Below, in pieces: positions 46,658 to 58,131 of a DNA stretch of 64,000 nt (positions are counted from its first letter, which is position 1; each line of letters begins with the position of its first letter). A program made the translations under genes and the position numbers. The DNA comes from Chrysoporthe austroafricana. Its lineage: Eukaryota > Ascomycota > Sordariomycetes > Diaporthales > Cryphonectriaceae. The notes under the pieces are model-generated. The model was not told where the DNA came from. It was given only the letters and a program-made list of their open reading frames with translations, and made no database searches. The DNA lies in NCBI GenBank assembly GCA_001051155.2, contig JYIP02000007.1:2048342-2112341 (forward strand), read 5' to 3'.

Positions 46658-48266
46658 CTAAACTCTCTCGTCATTCTCGTTCGGAAGTCCCAGACTAAGC
46701 TTTCTGCTACCAGCAACAAAGCCCATCATGAAGCTGTTCCGATTCCTCGATGCCCGCCGACCAGAAAATGACTTTTTGATTGAATGATTCGTAGTGGCCT
46801 TAGCCTTTGCCGTTTCTTTCCCTCGACTACTGCTCAACGAAAATGCCCATGCCTTGCTAGAGAGAGTACACTTTGCTTTTCGTAAAAGCGCTTTGCAGGC
46901 ACTCCGGGTGGTGAAGGCATAAATGAGGCCGTTCCAAAACCCTTGGAGGGGCAGCACAAATGCAGACGTGTACTCGAGTCCGAGGATGACCTGGTCAGTG
47001 TTTACGACGGAATAGACACGATTCGCCGTCGAAGGGATCCAGGTGATGAGTAATGCCGTAAAGAACAGCAAGGCGCATCTAGCGTATGACCAGGCGGCGT
47101 TGTTGGCCTCGTAGATAGCGACCCTTCCTTGATTCCCGCGGGTCTTCTTGGCTGGGATATTTGTAGCCGAAATAGTGAGGGTGCTGTCCGAGATGTGTGT
47201 TGAGGGTAACTGCGGTGATATCGTCGACGTTGGTGACGCAGGTGACCATGGCGGCGGGTCGCAGTCAGCCTTCGGCGGTTCGGCTCGACCTTCGACTTCT
47301 CCGTCGTACTCGTGCTGGATCTCGGGACCCATAATCCGCGGTCGAGCATCAGACGTGATGGTGACGGAATAGGCGGCAGGAGGTGGCCCGGGCATTGCGG
47401 CTGAAGCATAGTGCCCATCAGACCCCTCACCAGTAATAGAACTTGTGACGATCTCAGAAGTCACGTAGATTTCAGTTGTTTTGGTGGAGAATGGGTTGGA
47501 AATGACAAGCTGTTCTGGCTCGCAGCTGGTAGAATTCAGCGACTTGAGTGCCTTGTACTTCAGGTAGATTTGTCGGCCGGTGCGAATGTAAATAAAAAAC
47601 GTGATAAAGATCGTTACCCTGCAAATTAATGAGCACTGAGCACCAATATATCGAACAGTATCAATTCTGTGACTCACCAGACCGGGCCGTAGAATGTAGC
47701 AATGCGCCAGATATCCCACCCAGGACTAACCCAGCACCACAGGAGAGCATTGCCATACATCCGACCCCGTGTTGGACTATAGACGAAGATATATGTAAGG
47801 GCGACAACGAATGGAGCACCATAGCAGATGAGCAGGTATGCTACCTCCATTTTCTTAAGGTCGCGTGCGTCGTATTTGCGGTAAAATGTCAGATAGACAT
47901 TGAAAGCCATAGCAAGTGTCCAGAAGGCATCGGCCGGCATAAACCTAAGCTATAGTGTCAACAACTTCGCTCCGACAAGGTATCAAGATGGTCGTCTTCT
48001 TACATTTGTATCAAGAATCCTTGAAGTTGACAGCCAGCTGATGTTGTCGCGTTGACATATGTTCTCGACATCAGGGTAGCCACATTGGTCATCATATTGC
48101 CAAATGATGCATAGAAGACGAGTCGAGTAATTGGCTTTCGAAATGACTTAGAGAGGGCGAAGGTTGAGATGATGAATATGCATCCACACAGGGAGAGTAC
48201 CGAGCAGGCACGCTCGATCGCGCCGAAATCCCTTTCCTGCTTTTTCGTAATTTCAGAGACCAACAT
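46658..48266 (-). CDS. cAMP-receptor-like G-protein-coupled receptor
   Basis: Three exons (48004-48266, 47678-47944, 46658-47618) with two 59-bp introns encode 496 residues. Seven hydrophobic segments are present: TM1 ACSVLSLCGCIFIISTFAL, TM2 LVFYASFGNMMTNVATL, TM3 across the first splice (GFLIQMFMPADAFWTLAMAFNVYL), TM4 VAYLLICYGAPFVVALTYIFV, TM5 across the second splice (FYGPVWVTIFITFFIYI), TM6 ALLFFTALLITWIPSTANRVY and TM7 SAFVLPLQGFWNGLIYAF. Loop 3 between TM5 and TM6 is about 150 residues, rich in Ser, Pro and Glu. The CQLQGF, FNVYLTFY and LPLQGFWN motifs fit the Dictyostelium cAR / fungal Gpr family. Ligands of fungal members are mostly unknown; they signal through heterotrimeric G proteins. 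An RGS gene lies 42 kb away, which is no evidence of a link. Confidence 0.88.
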
Positions 48267-49314
48267 ATTGATCTCTATGACCCCACCAGATGGTATTGAA
48301 GAAGCAGTGGTGTTTCTTTAGGATGATGTTCAATATTGGTCCTCCTTCGAGCTGTTCCACACCATAACATCGATCAGTGGGTGTTGAGCTGGCTCTTGGT
48401 GTTGATGGCATGGAGAAAAGGAGTGTAAGACATGGGTAGACAGCAGATCCACAGTATCTGGGCCAGGAGCTGTTGCTGACAGAAACGCAAATCACGCAAA
48501 AGGCGCATTAAAAAGGAAGAATCAACAGCCGGTTGCTTGAACACATGGGTGGAAGCTTCGCAGAAGTGGCGACAATATCGATGTTTACAAAGAAGAACAT
48601 GCACCAAAGTACCCATAGGGTGAGCGATACAACCCAACATACTTGACTCTATTGTATGGTCTGTGAGGCTAGAAGCTATTTACTAGATCCAGGTTAGTCT
48701 AGGTTGGTTGGACCTGACGATAGGTTGCCCAAAGTCCTTGCAGGGTACAGAGAACAAAGAATATGTGAAAGAACAACACGTGAGGAAGAATAGCTCGGAG
48801 ACTTCCATTCCTCAGTAGGACACAATAAAGCATTTCCTGTGCAGAAATCCAATTGGGTGCTAGAACCTAACTGTGGTCTAGGAGATGAACATCTATTTAG
48901 TGCCTTGCACATACGTCCGTATCTCCTCGACATCACATTTGCTTCTTCTTGACGTAGCATTGCGACTCTTTGTCCTTTTGGTCAACATGGTTGTGGCTCT
49001 GGTACTGACTAAGTCAGCAGCGATTTCAACCACATTCCGAGAGTTGTACTTCTGTGCAGGAATTTGTAGGATGGATGAATCACAAGTGCACTGGATAGAC
49101 CCCAGTTCCAAGTTGAGTGAACCAAGGCCTCCACACTGCTCGGACAACAGGACTTTGCGCTTGTCTTTCAAGCTGTCAATGGCCTCAGGTTGGCATTTCA
49201 TCGTGCCTTGATAGCTCTGCTTACAGGTACTTAACTACTCATATTGATGGAGCACTGGATTTGTAGATTCAAGATAAGATTTTCGCCCCTTATGAGGTTG
49301 AGATTTGCGCCAGG

Positions 49315-49390
<76 letters not shown>

Positions 49391-51089
49391 TGGCCAATGT
49401 TGATCTGTCAATACTTTCTGGTTCTCTTCAATTCAACACTATCGAAAGCCTCGGAGAATTCATCAATACACCTTGAATTGATCTAACTATCGCCACGATC
49501 TCTGTGACTCAAGATTACCGTCGTGAATTGCTACTTTGGTGTTGTCCTGGACAGACTACTACTTGCAAAATGACTACCGTATGTCTCGATTTTGCAGCTA
49601 CCTAGGTAGTCTTGGGGCTATATTGCTCATTCAGTCGATCTTAAACACCGCATTAACATGCTATTTGAGGGCGTGATCGGGTGCTTGTCTAATAAATCAT
49701 CCTCGATCGGAAAGGACAAGAGACCAAGCGGTAATAGGTTGAGTAGCACAGGAGAATGGTTGCGGATCACGCTCTCAATCTTATACATGTTCTCATATTA
49801 TGCTTTAGCTCTGAAAGCGTTTTCTTGTATCAGATAAATAGATGAAGAAAGATGAAGAGAAATGGAGTTACTGCCTACAACAGTTCAGCTGACCTCGGCT
49901 CCGGGACCTGGGGGGGATAGGTAGTTCGTGACAAAGTATTACGATTTCTAGAAAGACCTACTAAAGGACGCATGTAATTTTAGTTTCAGGTATGCGATTG
50001 GACTCCCATACCCCCAACTTCGAACGAAAGTTACCTTGAAATAAAATATGTACGTGACGTGGCTCAAACTTCTCAACGAGGCTGGGCTGTGCGAGAAAAA
50101 GTTGCGCCATCCCGTACTTGTGACACATTCTTGCATCTAGCCTGGGGATCAACGCAAAGAATAACCATAGATCCAAAGGGATTGTAGATGGTTATGGAGG
50201 TGGGGACGTCAGTTATCGACTGCAGAGTCAAAACGCACGGCTCAGAATAATTAGTCTCAAGAGCCAACCCCGAATTATTTCACCTACCGTGGCACAAGAC
50301 TTCGACGGCAATAAAATGCGGCTCATACGCCATGCATGTCTCATTCGGACATTCGGACAGCGGCGTGCAAGCAGCGAGAGCCATCAGCTGGGTTTGGGGT
50401 CGAGAAGTAACGTGTGGGCTTCGTGCCTGAAAGCCCGGATTCCACGGACGCCATGGAGGAGGGGCCAGTCGAAGCCGTTGAGATACGCAGGCCACGAGGT
50501 ATGTAACAATCTAGGCGTTCGGATGAATTTTCAAGTTTGGTGAGATGCTCTCAACAGCGGCTGAATTTAGTCAGCAATGCCGCGAGCAATAGATCTATGC
50601 AGCATGACCACTGACACCTACCCGGGTATGTAAGCTGCAGTGCAATGGATACCTGTACGTGCTCAGCCACCATCGACGTTCCAATCATGTTGTCCATGGC
50701 TTAAATCCAACCAACCACCTATGACCCAGCAATTCTGTGCATTTGCTCAGCCTCTGGCCTGGAATGATCGGCAGGTTGACCACAGGCACAGACTTAGACT
50801 AGTGCAACGAGATGCAGGCGAAGGGCCGCATCAGGAGTCTAAATTTAGAGAAAACCATATTGACGATACTAAGACCTGTTTGAGTGGTTGGAATCAGGTC
50901 TGCTTTCTTTCCCCTGATGCGATCACGGGAGAATTCGTGCTGGCGTGGGCCGTGGGTGGCGGTCGAGACCCAGGTGGCCACGGCTTGGGATAATATATGT
51001 TTCCGTCTGTCTGCTCCGATATCACTTCTCTCTAGGTGCGGCGGGCATCCAAAAGCTCTCGTCATCTTTTGACCTGACAATCATCAGGA
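48267..51089. other. 2.8-kb gene-poor spacer
   Basis: Besides the poly-T tract, two minus-strand stretches look faintly coding: 48893-49201 (opens MKCQPEAIDSLKDKRK and contains SEQCGGLGSLNLELG) and 50073-50495 (MALAACTPLSECPNETCMAYE with a GTAGGT donor after LCHG, then ITDVPTSITIYNPFGSMVIL). I could not join the latter in frame. They may be decayed small secreted-protein genes. Confidence 0.35.
49316..49389. repeat. Poly-T tract with one internal G
   Basis: About 74 bp of T with one G at 49348. Length in an assembly is unreliable. Confidence 0.9.
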
Positions 51090-51717
51090 ATGGGAAAACA
51101 AGGGCCGTCCCGGACATATGCCTCCAGTAGCCAAACCACCGACCACCGCCAGCTGTCTCAACCATCACGGCCGCTGTGTTTCATGTGCAACATAGAGCTG
51201 GACTTGCACCCTACTCTCGGGGAGGTAGGCTTATGCTATTCAGAAATTATCAGCACATAAGTACAAGGCTGACATAGAATAGCCTGGCTCTACCGAGATG
51301 GTGTGCCCAGTCATTGTGCAGGCAGCTGCCCTACCCGATCACCACGGTCCCTATGCTGCCCAGACTCTGTCCGAAACCGACTTCTCCCGTACCCCATCAA
51401 GAAGCCAGAATTCCCAGACTACAAGGACCTCAGCTACTGGAGGTCGGACGTCCAGCACGTTACACAGACGAGGTCGCGTCACCTCAAAAAAGGACGGCTA
51501 TTCCGCTTCCAGATCAAAGCGAGATGGAAGAAGTCACGCATCTTGGACGCCGTCGATGGAATACAATAATGGCAGCCTTGTACAAGGCTTCGCCGACCAG
51601 GAGATAGTGAGCCCTGTCGTTGATGAAGCAACGGAACCAGGTACCTTTAGATATTCGCCGGTGCCGTCGGTGCAATCATCCCTGCTCGAAGAGACATGGG
51701 AGTCCAGGCTTGAGTAA
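51090..51717 (+). CDS. Hypothetical protein, two-exon model
   Basis: Exon 1 (51090-51224) starts MGKQGPSRTYASSSQTTDH and contains CFMCNIELDLHP, then a GTAGGC donor at 51225. A 58-bp intron with GCTGAC branch and TAG acceptor leads to exon 2 (51283-51717). The sum is 189 residues, hydrophilic and Ser/Thr/Arg-rich after the first 60. All three plus frames are open over about 51303-51569, so the exon 2 frame is not certain; another frame contains KKPEFPDYKDLSYWRSDVQ. No family is recognised. The CxxC motif might bind a metal but stands alone. Confidence 0.42.
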
Positions 51718-53421
51718 CTGTGGTAACATGTCGACGACACAACTTCATCGTGCACGTGAGGCTTAGGGACTCTTGGCTTTTCCGGTCGTTGAACATTCCG
51801 TGGGCAGACATGGCCCAGCAACCCTCGTTAGCTTATTGCTTGGGGTCAGGAAAGCCTGAACCGCCATGCAAATGTCAAATGCCTGGCGAATCTAGAAAGT
51901 TTCCCGAAGCTGCAAGCTTTTCCTACGTAGATGATTCCTCCACCCAAGACATCCCATTAGGAACTTGGGCAAAGCTTCCGCAAACCTCGCCTATTCCGAT
52001 CCTTCACTCCTTGCCCCTTCCCGGATAGCATTCAGTTCCCGCTAGCGGAAGATCGCGGAGTGCGGAGCGCATCATGGAATCGGAGAAGCTTAAGCTGCAG
52101 TGATGCATCATCGAGCGGCCCATAGAGGCCTATAATGCCATGAAGTGGGTGTCAGCGCTGAGCAGGGACCATCTTCTTTAGGTCGTCCAGCCCGAGGTCC
52201 TGGACCGAGGTCACCTTGGTCATATCAAGGTCACACCCTGCTTGATCAACGAGTGCCAATATGCGAACGCGAAGTAAGCCGGCACGAAGTCGGAGGTCGG
52301 TTAAAGAAGTGAGGCGCGAACTTGAACATCTTCGTGGCGAGTAACCAGGCCCTTATAGGTTTGGCGAGTACACCCTGGTTGGCAAGACTTAGCGTAAGAT
52401 CTGGTGCGAGTGAGAGTCCTGGGGAGTATGCTTAGTGCTTGAGCCTCTCTTCATGGAGGGAGGGACCTTATGGAAAATTAGGTCACTTACTAGGCCAAAC
52501 AACCGCGAAGTTACGCACGAAATGTAAATGGCATCAACACTCCAGGGGAAGTGTCGCTAGGTGTGCACAGCTGTTGGAGCTACCTTGCTTCTAATGATTT
52601 GAGGATAATCGCAATACACGTAAAGTAAGCCTTACAAAATTGACCAATACTCAAGGCTCATATTAGCCAGTGATATGGTGCATTTATTCGTTGAAGCGCA
52701 ACCATATGTGTGATACGTAAGGAGTCAAAGGCTCTGTACTGCATACCTACCCAGGTACCTAAGTAGTATCTTGTGAGGAATGCCCAGCGTATGTAGGCCA
52801 TCGATAAGCGCGCCATGGACGAGTATCACAGGGATAAGATTTTATTCAAGCAGAAGCCCGCGTTCAGATCAATCACTAAGATTATCCACCTAAACAAAAA
52901 CCTTTGCCAACATATTTTAAAAGCCGGGCCATTACCAGCACTTCGAGTCTACGTGGGATGACGAAAGAGGGTACATACTGCGGCATGGCATCGAGACTCT
53001 CTCTTGCGATGTGCCGCTTGTCAATTGATTATGATGGGCTGCGAGAGATCATTGATACCGATCACGAGCGTCTTCACAACGAGGAGCAGCGCGCGGCGTG
53101 TCTACGATAGACACCCAGGGGACCTTAGCATTCTAGCACTTGATATAGGGGAACGTATCATGATCCATTGTCTATTAGGAGAACCAGCATAGTTCTCGCT
53201 CAAAAATTATCTGGCAACAATTAGTCTGGTGAGCTTGGGTTCCCGGCGTCGTGAAAATGCCTTCAATCGGCAAGCGCTCGGATACGCCCCAATTGGGCCC
53301 CATAATTAGATCGACTCTTGGGTGAAAATTATTTCCGATCTCACCATACAGCCGGAGAGGATAGGCCCGGGTACATCTGCTGGATGTACATAGGTTGAGC
53401 AGCTCGTGCCCGGCGCGCCCA
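51718..53421. other. 1.7-kb spacer
   Basis: A plus-strand stretch at about 52090-52270 reads EAYNAMKWVSALSRDHLL, a stop, then VVQPEVLDRGHLGHIKVTPCLI, which looks like eroded coding sequence of unknown origin. The rest has no signal. Confidence 0.35.
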
Positions 53422-54705
53422 TCAGCGCTTCGCGCAGCCGCTGCAGTACTGGTCCCCGGGGTACTTGGGATACGGGCAGAAGCGGCCGGACTCGCCGGTA
53501 CCTCCGGCCCGGCACGTGTGGTCATCGCAGAACAGGCTCGTCGCCTTCCGCTCGGACCGCCTGACCTCGTCGCGGGGCATCCACCCGCCGCGGGTCACGC
53601 GCTCTTCCGCCGACATGATCCGGTGCACCCTCTTGTGCGTGCAGCCTTGTACGCGGCAGCGGACGTCCTCGCGCTGGCCCTGCCCGCCATAGAGGAAGTT
53701 CGACATGGCCGCGCTGCTCGGGGACCGGGGGGTGCGGAGGGTGAGGGCCGCCTCGCTGGGCGGGACGACGGAGTCGGCGGGGCCGCTGGCTCGAGAAGTA
53801 GCCTCGCTGGCGGCCCGGGAACTAGCCGTGCTGGCTGGGGGCACAGTCTTGCTGGCCTTGGAACCAGCCACGCTGGTCGGGGGAGCAGCCTTGCTGGCCC
53901 TGGAACTAGTCGCGCTAGCTTTAGAACCAGCTACGCTGGTTGGGGGAGCAGCCTTGCTGGCCTTGGAACCAGCTGTGCTGGCTTTGGAAGTAGTCGCGCT
54001 GGCTTTAGAACCAGCTGCGCTGGCTGGGGGAGCAGGCGCGGTGGCACGGGGAGCAGCCATGCTGGCCCTGGAACCAGTCGTGCTGGTCCTGGATCCAGCC
54101 ATGCTGGCCCTGGATCCAGTCGTGCTGGTCCTGGATCCAGCCATGCTGGCCCTGGATCCAGTCGTGCTGGCCCTGGATCCAGTCGTGCTAGCCCGGGAAC
54201 CAGCCGCGCCGCCCGGGGGCGCAAAGTCGCTGGCCCTGGAACTAGCCGCGCTGGCCGGAGGAGGCGGAGGACGAGTCTCGCGCGCACGGTCGGCTCCCCG
54301 GGGGCTGTTGGGCGGCGTGGCCTCGTAGCCGACGACCACAGGCACGAAGACCACGGGGACCACGGGGACGAGGTAGACATTCTCCGGGCGCGGCTCGCGG
54401 GGTCGGGGGACGTTGATGGTGGAGCTGCTGCTGCCGCCGCCGCTGCTGCTGTAGAATGTCTGGTGGGCGCTGTTGGTCACCGTGAAGCTCAAGTCGCCCT
54501 GCGGGCCCGCGGGCGGCGAGGGCGCGCGGGCGTCTCGGCGGGGGGCTCCTGGGCCGGGCGCTGTTGCTCGGGACGAGACGACGGAAGGGGCATAGCTTGA
54601 GGAGCCCTGGGACAGCGCGACGGAGGAGGCAGAGGACTGGCCTCTGGCGGCGGTCGTGTTGACGCTGCCCGCGCGCCCCTGGTTGTTGACTCTGGAGCTA
54701 GGCAT
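53422..54705 (-). CDS. Repeat-rich protein (GSRAS repeats) with Cys-rich C-terminal domain
   Basis: A single frame encodes 427 residues. The N-terminal 110 residues are Ser/Gly/Pro-rich; a short hydrophobic ENVYLVPVVPVVFVPVVVGYE segment follows. Residues about 160-315 are tandem heptads of the type GSRASTT, GSRASMA, GSKASAT, produced by a 21-bp (often paired as 42-bp) minisatellite at about 53780-54215. The last 85 residues are non-repetitive and contain CRVQGC, HKRVH, CDDHTC, a single Cys and CSGC, a spacing that could form one or two zinc sites. There is no signal peptide or family match that I recognise. The repeat makes the opposite strand open too, but the ATG, the stop and the Cys-rich end favour the minus strand. 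Confidence 0.6.
   Translation of the reverse strand: MPSSRVNNQGRAGSVNTTAARGQSSASSVALSQGSSSYAPSVVSSRATAPGPGAPRRDARAPSPPAGPQGDLSFTVTNSAHQTFYSSSGGGSSSSTINVPRPREPRPENVYLVPVVPVVFVPVVVGYEATPPNSPRGADRARETRPPPPPASAASSRASDFAPPGGAAGSRASTTGSRASTTGSRASMAGSRTSTTGSRASMAGSRTSTTGSRASMAAPRATAPAPPASAAGSKASATTSKASTAGSKASKAAPPTSVAGSKASATSSRASKAAPPTSVAGSKASKTVPPASTASSRAASEATSRASGPADSVVPPSEAALTLRTPRSPSSAAMSNFLYGGQGQREDVRCRVQGCTHKRVHRIMSAEERVTRGGWMPRDEVRRSERKATSLFCDDHTCRAGGTGESGRFCPYPKYPGDQYCSGCAKR
53780..54215. repeat. 21-bp coding minisatellite
   Basis: On the plus strand the unit is CTGGCCCTGGATCCAGTCGTG and close variants (CTGGTCCTGGATCCAGCCATG), perfect or near-perfect in 54059-54190 and more diverged towards 53780. 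Unit length is a multiple of three, so copy-number change keeps the frame. Confidence 0.88.
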
Positions 54706-55911
54706 GGTTGGGCGTGCTCAGTTCCGTAGTTTCAGAGGATTCGGATAAGAGTCCACCACCCTCACTGGAACGATGGAGTGTTGGTCAAGACTCTGAACAG
54801 ACACCTCGTCCGAAGAATCCTCGCAGTGTTGAGCTAACGCTGCTGTTAGAGGACACACGCACACACGCACAAGGAGAGAGAGGGAGAACCGAGTCAGTTA
54901 TAAAGATATCGAATGAACGCCGGCGACTGTTTAGTGCCCCTTATTGCTGTTGTAAGTGAATACGCCGTGCTGTCACGGCTTCACCTGCTGAGGTTTGACG
55001 TGATGACAACGTACTTCACGACTGTTAGGAAACAAGACGAGTGAAATGAAAGACTCACCAATAGAACCGGTTACCTTGCCTGCCTAGATGTCACCCGGGA
55101 TCGTCACAGCAGGTGAATACCAATGGGCCTTGGTCTACGTCTACTGCAGGCCATGCTTCACAAGAAACTCGGGCCTCAACGGCGCCTGTCTGAATTGATT
55201 TTCAATTTCCCTCCCGTAACCCATCCTATCTGACCGCAGCGGCGGTGGAAAAACAAAGCCCCCTAACGCCTGCCGCTATCTTACACACAAACACAAAGCA
55301 GCAACGCCCCTCCGTCCACCCGCCGCGGTGACTGCTCACTGCTGCCAACCGAGTTCTTCTCCTTGGAGCGAACGACAGGTCCCACTGTTTTCGATCACTG
55401 TCCCGGATGTCGGATTGAAGTCACCCGTCCCAATGCAGTCATGTCTGTCGTGCGATCACTTGTATTGTTGCCTTGTTGCCCCAAGTGATACTGCTGCCGT
55501 CTATCCTGGGTGCAATGCGCGCTTCGGGTATCTAGAGATGATGAAAACGCTGGTGTATCCGAATAAAGACCGTTGCCAGCCGAAAGAAAACCTCCAGTCC
55601 CTCGTGTTTGTCTGGATCCGTTGACGCCTGCTGTAGATGCCGTTGTGTTGCGAATTTTCAACGACATGGACGTATGACAGCCCGATGCGGACTTCCAGGA
55701 CCGAGAGACGCCTCAAATGCAAGGGCGAGAGAAAAACGAGGCGTGAAAAAAAGGAAAAGAGAAAAAAAAAAAAAAAGGGTGGTAGCGATACAGGTGTACT
55801 GGATACAGGGAGCATGCTCCGGAAGTTGGTGCCGGGTAGCTCCGTTGAGTTGGCGTTGTCGCACGGGAGAGGCGACGATGAGTAGACGAGACAGCCGCGG
55901 GATAACGTGCT
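54706..55911. other. 1.2-kb spacer
   Basis: Divergent or tandem upstream sequences only. An A/G-rich tract lies at 55746-55777 (AAAAAAAGGAAAAGAG followed by A14). No gene recognised; the small open frame 55328-55624 shows no motif. Confidence 0.45.
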
Positions 55912-58131
55912 TCAGAAAGCGAAACCACCCGCCTCGACGGCCGGAGAGCTCCTACCCTCCCGGCGCTTTCGCTCGTCCTCGGCCCTCATGGCTCTAGCAA
56001 CGGCCTCGATCTCCCTACCAGCATCCGGGCTCGCTACGGGCCTGCCCCGCGTAAGGTATCCGCCGTCGCCGGCCTGGCCTTCCAGGTCCATCGGCGTGAC
56101 TGGTCCAGGGCTGCCCAGGGGCTGCAGGCGTGGTGAGACAGGCCGGTGCGGTCCTCGCTGGAACTTCTGCATGGTGACACCGTGCACTGCGGCGAGATTC
56201 GCCGATGCGCCCTTGGTGGTGGCGAGCTGTCGTGCGGCTTGGGTGGCCTGCGCGACCATATCACGCTGGTACTGTTGCAACCGTCGCTTGGCGTCCGAGT
56301 CGGAACGGTCGCGCAACGAGTCTGATCTATTAAACTGCGGCACTGCGGTGTCCGACTTGACGGAGGAAGGGCCGCTGGAGAAGGGCGGCCGCAGGCTGCT
56401 TCGGGATGTTGTGCGGGAGGTCTGAGTGCTGTCCTGTCGTGCCTTTGCGGCCTCGTAGTTGCTCGGGTAGTATTTGCCCACCGGCATAGGAACGTCGTGC
56501 AGGCCGCTCGGCACGTACGATGTGACGGGGGTATTACCCCGCGCTGGAGGCATTTTGACCGAGCTCACCATCGGGTACTGGCCCTGGGGCTCCGACATGG
56601 CGGGCTTTGGGAACGAAGACCGGTGCGCCGTGGTGGCGGAGGGCTCGCTGCGCTGATGTGCCTGGTGGTGCCACGACTCGGAAGTACGCTTGGCCGCCTG
56701 CGCGGCGTCGTGGAAGGGATGGGGACGGTGGACGCGCTGGTCCGGGTCCTCGTGGAACGGGAAATAACCACTGCGATGGTGTCGAGCTTGGTCAGCCAAT
56801 CCCCTCACGATCGTTCCGACCCGCCCATCCATCTCCAGCCGCACCAATGCCCGGGAAGACCCACGGGCGATCGCCACCGGAAAGGAAACCTACCCTGATA
56901 TGTCCCCGCGGCCTGACAGAGGCTCGATGGGCGTGTAGACGGAGCTGGAGGCGATCTTGCGCGACACGGGCGGAGGCAGCTCGATCGCAATGGGCTTGGA
57001 GCGCGGCAGAGGAGAGTCGGGCGGCGCTGAGGTGGCAGACGTGCCTGGGAGCTTGCGAGAGGTCTGGGGAAAATTTCCTGCGGGAGGGGCGGACAGTCAG
57101 CCAAGTTTTGAGGTTTTGCGCCGCGTGCATGAATGAGAGGAGCGCTGCTGTCGCTGCGGAGAAGGGGCTGCCGCCGCTTGGGCGTGTTCTCCTCAAGATG
57201 ACGTCTCTGCGCATGGCGGCACGGATCCCCACGATCCCTTGGCTGTCTTAGCCCTGGTTCCCGAGACAATTTGGGCGGGAGGGGCGCTTGCCCGGATTCC
57301 TGCTAGCGGCCCTTGCTGACAGCCGCTACTGAGTACCCTGAATCGCAAGAATGCGACGCTGTGGAGTGTGCTCCGCTGTGACGGACGCCAACAGCACCGG
57401 GAATGCGGATGGATGAGGATAAAGCCGAGCGCGCAGCCAGCAGGAGGATGGCTGACCTGCGAGACAGTGAGACAGAACCCTGGGTCGCGCATGTGATCCT
57501 CCTGCCACACTGCCATGGCCCCAGAGAGCACTCCGCAGGATGGGGGGGGGGAAGTAAAAAGAAAAAAAGAAAAAAAAAAAATAAGCACCGAGTGATCTCG
57601 CGTCGCACACGGCTGCACCTTACTAGACCAGGCGGGCAGGGCAGAGGCAACTGACGGACGGGGACGACGTCGTACACGCGGCGATCCCCCGTAGCACGGC
57701 CGAGATGCCACGTCGGTGACGACACCTGCACGGAGGGGGCGCCGCAGCCATGCTGTAACATGCAAACACGACTGTCCGGGCTGGGTCTGTGCCTGACACA
57801 ATATGGGCTCTAGACAGAGATCGACAGGAAGGGACTCTCGGTTAGGCTCACCGATACTTGGCTGTCCACTCTCGACAGCTGACGAGGGCAGCAGGCCTGG
57901 GTCTGCCTGCGTTGGGGGGAAGAAGGACGCCCGCTCGTGCGATGGCGAACGGTGGGGGGAGAAGACGAACTGGTCCTCCGACTGTGAGCTCGCGGCCGAC
58001 GACGCCGAAGAATTCGAGTAGGTCCTCCGGCGAGGCCTGCTGCCCTCTCCGGTCAGCTCGGCCGGGTGCGCTGCCGGCCTGGAGGGCTTCAGGGCCGCCG
58101 AGCCGCTGCGCACGTTCGGGGCGGACGGCAT
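55912..58131 (-). CDS. Hypothetical disordered protein, three-exon model
   Basis: Exons 57852-58131, 56894-57077 and 55912-56770 with introns of 774 and 123 bp encode 440 residues. Both joins keep frame: SIGGNFPQTSRK across the first and GRGDISGGYFPFHEDPDQRVH across the second. The protein is rich in Ser, Pro, Arg and Gln. Exon 1 holds RRRTYSNSSASSAASSQSEDQFVFSPHRS, exon 2 SKPIAIELPPPVSRKIASSS, and exon 3 HPFHDAAQAAKRTSESWHH plus a helical REIEAVARAMRAEDERKRREG near the end. No domain family is recognised; it resembles disordered Sordariomycete proteins of unknown role. The first intron is much longer than others here and contains G/A-rich simple sequence, so a missed exon is possible. Confidence 0.55.

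Noticed and set aside
53395..54600. Plus-strand 401-codon open frame opposite the GSRAS-repeat gene
   Set aside because: It is a shadow of the 21-bp repeat, starts and ends without conserved features, and lacks the Cys-rich domain seen on the other strand.
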